Origin: Caballeronia sp. M1242
GTDB lineage: Bacteria; Pseudomonadota; Gammaproteobacteria; Burkholderiales; Burkholderiaceae
Direction: 5' to 3'
DNA: 64,000 bases
NCBI RefSeq assembly: GCF_017220215.1
Contig: NZ_CP071129.1
Span: forward strand, 1,426,001-1,490,000
In this document: piece after piece, positions 61,032 to 64,000 of the stretch
Numbering within the stretch: position 1 is the first letter of the stretch
How the letters are laid out: the number at the start of each line of letters is the position of its first letter
The notes under the pieces: model-generated
Told to the model about the DNA's origin: nothing
Seen by the model: only the letters and a program-made list of their open reading frames with translations
Database searches by the model: none
Translations under genes and position numbers: made by a program

Positions 61032-62270
61032 TCAAGCAAGCCGAAGCGCCTGCTCGAAATCCGCGATCAGATCGTCGCTCTCTTCGATGCCCGCCGACAG
61101 CCGGATCATGCCGTCGGAAATGCCCATCGCCTTGCGCGTCTGCGCGCCCGCTTCGAAGAAGATCGTCGGCGCGACGGGAATGATGAGCGTGCGCGTATCG
61201 CCCAGACCCGTAGCCTTCACCGGCAGTTGCAGTGCATTAACGACGTCGATCATTTTGTCCGGATTGCGCAACTCGAACGAAAGCAGCCACGAGCCGCTTT
61301 TGAACAAAGACTTCGCGATGCCATATTGCGGATGACTTTCCAGCCCCGGATAGAAGACGCGCCCGATGGCCTCGTGCCCTTCCAGAAAGCGCGCAAGGGC
61401 AAGCGCGTTGTCGCTGCACTTCGCGACGCGCAGCGCGAGCGTCTCGGCGCCGAGCGCGATCTGATGCGCCTGCTCGGACGACAGCGAGGCGCCCATGTCC
61501 CGCAGACCCTTCTTGCGGATCTGCAACAGCCCTTGTTCCTTCGGGCCGGCACGTCGGTAATCGTCGGCGATGTTCGGATACTGACTCCAGTCGAAGAGCC
61601 CCGTGTCCGTGACCGCACCACCGAGCGCCGCGCCATGACCCGCGATGGTCTTCGTCAGCGAGTTGACGACGAGGCTCGCGCCGACGTGCTTCGGCTTGAA
61701 AAGCGCGGGCGACGTGATCGTGTTATCGACGACATAAGCCAGCCCGCGCTCGCGGCAGAGCTCACCGATACCAGCGAGGTCCGGCACCTGCGTGCCCGGA
61801 TTCGCGATGGTTTCGACGAAGACCATGCGTGTCTTCGGCGTGATGGCCTCGGCGACATGTTCGGTCTTGCCGGCATCGACGGTCGTCACCTCGATACCGA
61901 GCGTGCGAAGCGTATTGAAGAGACTGTTCGTGTTGCCGAACACGTAACGGCTCGCAACGAGATGGTCGCCCGCGCGCAACAGCGTCAGGAACACCGCCGT
62001 GATCGCGGCCATGCCGGTGCTGAAGCAGATCGAACCGACGCCTTCTTCCAGCATCGTGAGCTTGCGTTCGAGCGCGGCGGTCGTCGGCGTGCCCTGCCGC
62101 GCGTAGTTATAGCCGCCCTTCTTCGTGCCCTGGAACACGCCGATCAGGTCTTCGACGCGCTCGAACCCGTACTGCACCGATGTATGGATCGGCTGGCGCA
62201 GGCCGCCATGTTCGACGCCCGCGCTACGGTCGCCGTGAACGATGCTCGTGGTGAAGCCTTGCTTGTCCAT
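61032..62270 (-). CDS. Cystathionine gamma-synthase-family PLP enzyme
   Basis: A 412-residue PLP enzyme of the Cys/Met metabolism group. The PLP Lys is in VNSLTKTIAGHG, the phosphate site in STGMAAITAVF, and substrate Arg near IRLSAGIEE. It may act as O-succinyl/acetyl-homoserine sulfhydrylase or cystathionine synthase/lyase; the family does not separate cleanly by motif. GGAGAAGG before ATG 62270 (MDKQGFTTSI) sets the start; a frame to 62597 is not supported. No met operon partner is adjacent. Confidence 0.85.
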   Translation of the reverse strand: MDKQGFTTSIVHGDRSAGVEHGGLRQPIHTSVQYGFERVEDLIGVFQGTKKGGYNYARQGTPTTAALERKLTMLEEGVGSICFSTGMAAITAVFLTLLRAGDHLVASRYVFGNTNSLFNTLRTLGIEVTTVDAGKTEHVAEAITPKTRMVFVETIANPGTQVPDLAGIGELCRERGLAYVVDNTITSPALFKPKHVGASLVVNSLTKTIAGHGAALGGAVTDTGLFDWSQYPNIADDYRRAGPKEQGLLQIRKKGLRDMGASLSSEQAHQIALGAETLALRVAKCSDNALALARFLEGHEAIGRVFYPGLESHPQYGIAKSLFKSGSWLLSFELRNPDKMIDVVNALQLPVKATGLGDTRTLIIPVAPTIFFEAGAQTRKAMGISDGMIRLSAGIEESDDLIADFEQALRLA

Positions 62271-62308
62271 CCCTTCTCCGCTTGCTTGTCGATGTATCGC
62301 TTGCATGC

Positions 62309-62337
62309 TGCATGCGGCGTTATGTAGACCGCATGCA
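62309..62337. repeat. TGCATGCGG / CCGCATGCA inverted repeat upstream of the PLP enzyme gene
   Basis: Perfect 9-bp arms separated by 11 bases lie 39 bp upstream of the start at 62270, followed by AAAAGGCC. The core TGCATGC and adjacent CATGCAAAA belong to the same motif group as 50602-50656 and 53725. It could be an operator or a remnant of the dispersed element. Confidence 0.55.
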
Positions 62338-62491
62338 AAAGGCCATTCTACACCGCAGCTTTTCAGCCAATCGCCGCTCCGCGCGCGGGTATAGGTGTTG
62401 CTGCGGTCACGCTTCACGCCGCGCGCATCGTGCTTCAATAGCAGCAACGACGCGCTTCGCCGCTTGCGGCCGATCGATGAGGAGTTCACGC

Positions 62492-63229
62492 ATGGCTTAC
62501 GAACTGTATTACTGGGACGGCTTGCAGGGCCGCGGTGAATTCGTGCGGCTTGCGCTGGAAGATGCCGGTGCGGAGTACATCGATGTCGCGCGCGCATCCA
62601 AGAAGAGCGGTTATGGCATGGACGCCATGATGAAGCTGCTGAACAGCAAGACGGAGCCGCATATTCCGTTTGCGCCGCCGTTCCTCAAAGACGGCGAACT
62701 CATCGTGCCGCACGTGGCGAACATCCTGCTTTATCTTGGCCCGAAGCTGAACCTTGCGCCAAAGGACGAAGCGTTACGCTACGTCGCGCATGGTTTGCAG
62801 TTGACCATCGCGGATTTCGTCGCCGAGGTACACGACACGCATCATCCGCTCGCCACCGATCTGTATTACGAAGACCAGAAAGACGCCGCGAAAATTCGCA
62901 CGAAGAATTTCATCGAGAAGCGCGTGCCGAAGTTCATCGGCTATTTCGAGCGCGTGCTCAAGCAGAACCCGCACGGCGACACGCAGATGATCGGCGACAC
63001 GGTCACCTATGTCGATCTGTCTATGTTCCAGATCGTCGAGGGATTGCATTATGCATTCCCCCGCGCGATGAAGACCTTCGCCAGGCACTATCCACGCGTG
63101 TCGGCGCTGCATGACGCCGTGCTCAAACGGCCGAACATCGCGGCGTATGTCGATTCGGAGCGGCGCATTCCGTTCAACGAATCCGGCATTTTCCGGCACT
63201 ACCCCGAACTCGATCAGGGCGCGCATTGA
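62492..63229 (+). CDS. Glutathione S-transferase
   Basis: A 245-residue protein. It has an N-terminal thioredoxin-like domain (MAYELYYWDGLQGRGEFVRL, with a cis-Pro at FAPPFLKDGELIVPHVANIL) and an all-helical C-terminal domain (MIGDTVTYVDLSMFQIVEGL). Length and order fit bacterial GSTs that conjugate glutathione to electrophiles. AGGAG seven bases before ATG 62492 sets the start. The aldo-keto reductase starts 40 bp downstream, so the two may be co-transcribed. Confidence 0.9.
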   Translation: MAYELYYWDGLQGRGEFVRLALEDAGAEYIDVARASKKSGYGMDAMMKLLNSKTEPHIPFAPPFLKDGELIVPHVANILLYLGPKLNLAPKDEALRYVAHGLQLTIADFVAEVHDTHHPLATDLYYEDQKDAAKIRTKNFIEKRVPKFIGYFERVLKQNPHGDTQMIGDTVTYVDLSMFQIVEGLHYAFPRAMKTFARHYPRVSALHDAVLKRPNIAAYVDSERRIPFNESGIFRHYPELDQGAH

Positions 63230-63269
63230 ACTGCGTCCTGGCGTTACCTACCTCAACAAAGGAGCCAGC

Positions 63270-64000
63270 ATGGTCGAAACGATTCCTTCCTTCGGTCTCG
63301 GCACGTTCCGCGTCGATGCCGATAAAACCACGCAAGCCGTCAAGAGCGCGCTGCAAATCGGCTATCGCCATATCGACACGGCGCAGTTCTACAACAACGA
63401 AGCCGCCGTCGGCCGGGGCGTGCGCGAATCGGGCATCGCGCGCGACGACGTCTGGGTGACGACGAAAGTCTGGTGGGATCGCCTCGCGCACGACAAGCTG
63501 ATCGCGAGCCTGAAGGACAGTCACGCGAAGCTCGATATCGGCACCATCGACCTCGCGCTCGTGCACTGGCCGTCGCCCGATGGCGCGGTGCCCATCGCCG
63601 AAACCCTCGCCGCGATGCAGGAAGCGCAGCAGCTCGGCCTGATCCGTCACTATGGCGTGTCGAACTTCACCGCGCCGCTGCTCGAAGAAGCGTTGAATGC
63701 GCCGGGCGGGCGCGAGATCGTCACGAACCAGATCGAGGTAAGTCCGTTTCTCGCCAACCGTCCGCTCGTCGAAGCGACGCAGCGGCTCGGCGTCAAGGTC
63801 ACCGCCTACATGCCGCTCGGCGAAGGCCGCGCCCACAACGACACGACCATCAAGGCGATCGCCGAGAAACACGGCGCGACGCCCGCGCAGGTGACCTTCG
63901 CATGGCTGCTGTCGCGCGACATCGTCGTGCTCTCGGCATCGACCAATGCGGAGCACCAGCAAGCCAACTGGGACGCGCAAAAGCTCAAGCTCGATCCCGA
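63270..64000 (+). CDS. dkgB: DkgB-like aldo-keto reductase (3' end outside window)
   Basis: 243 residues are present. It has the aldo-keto reductase motifs IPSFGLGTFRVD, HIDTAQFYNNE (Asp and catalytic Tyr), TTKVWWD (Lys), LALVHWPSP (His), GVSNFTAPLL and TNQIEVSPFL. The sequence closely follows E. coli DkgB, which reduces 2,5-diketo-D-gluconate and methylglyoxal with NADPH. AAGGAG five bases before the ATG sets the start. The frame is open at the window edge; about 25 residues are missing. A role beside the kgu system is possible but not shown. Confidence 0.85.
   Translation, partial: MVETIPSFGLGTFRVDADKTTQAVKSALQIGYRHIDTAQFYNNEAAVGRGVRESGIARDDVWVTTKVWWDRLAHDKLIASLKDSHAKLDIGTIDLALVHWPSPDGAVPIAETLAAMQEAQQLGLIRHYGVSNFTAPLLEEALNAPGGREIVTNQIEVSPFLANRPLVEATQRLGVKVTAYMPLGEGRAHNDTTIKAIAEKHGATPAQVTFAWLLSRDIVVLSASTNAEHQQANWDAQKLKLDP

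Noticed and set aside
1..64000. tRNA, rRNA, transposase or integrase genes
   Set aside because: No tRNA arm patterns, rRNA stretches or transposase/integrase motifs were noticed on either strand; absence was judged by eye only.

Overview
The window is G+C-rich, densely coded DNA with strong GC third-position bias, typical of Burkholderia sensu lato (closest in style to Caballeronia/Paraburkholderia). Markers that point there are the 415-residue Gram-negative porin, the PXPV-repeat secreted protein, RdgC, the ketogluconate (kgu) operon with a PtxS-type regulator, and many Burkholderiales-type small proteins. No rRNA, tRNA, insertion sequence, integrase or CRISPR array was found. It reads as ordinary chromosomal (or second-replicon) housekeeping and niche-adaptation DNA, not a mobile island.

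Layout. 1-3.5 kb: the end of an exopolysaccharide cluster on the minus strand (Wzz-type chain-length/tyrosine kinase protein cut by the window edge, PslG-like glycoside hydrolase, O-antigen-polymerase-like membrane protein). 4.1-7.5 kb: a 2OG-Fe(II) oxygenase-like protein convergent with a TPR/O-GlcNAc-transferase-like protein. 7.7-14 kb: carbonic anhydrase, DUF4142, zinc ribbon, DUF1488, DUF883-like, DMT transporter, cupin and two small exported proteins. 14-20 kb: LysR regulator, TDT/TehA-like transporter, lipoprotein and NCS1 permease, separated by repeat arrays. 20-30 kb: BrkB/YihY, DMT transporters, a diguanylate cyclase, rdgC, selenium-binding protein/methanethiol oxidase with a membrane partner, and a methyltransferase. 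31-36.7 kb: lipoprotein, secreted peptide, DUF2235 hydrolase, SDR and porin. 37-42.8 kb: Rieske oxygenase, DUF938 methyltransferase, ankyrin protein, PRC-barrel lipoprotein and MFS transporter. 44-51 kb: disulfide oxidoreductase, cation/proton antiporter, P-loop kinase, saccharopine-dehydrogenase-like enzyme with an Lrp regulator, Spy-like protein and PGDYG protein. 51.4-58.1 kb: a complete 2-ketogluconate operon (kguE-kguK-kguT-kguD) with its LacI-type regulator ptxS and a perfect candidate operator over the kguE start. 58-64 kb: a YeiE/YeiH pair, a SmbP-like protein, a cystathionine gamma-synthase-family enzyme, a GST and a truncated DkgB-like reductase.

The most unusual property is in the spacers. 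At least seven intergenic regions consist of decayed direct tandem repeats, with periods from 86 to about 240 bp. In five of them the unit visibly includes the end of a neighbouring gene: the 3' end in four cases, and in one case a junction joining the 3' end of the antiporter gene to the 5' P-loop region of the kinase gene. In that last case the likely recombination points are visible as a shared 11-base sequence with one mismatch. A short motif (ATTCTGCAT/TGCATGC) recurs in many of these spacers. Together this suggests that intergenic DNA in this genome grows by local tandem duplication followed by decay.
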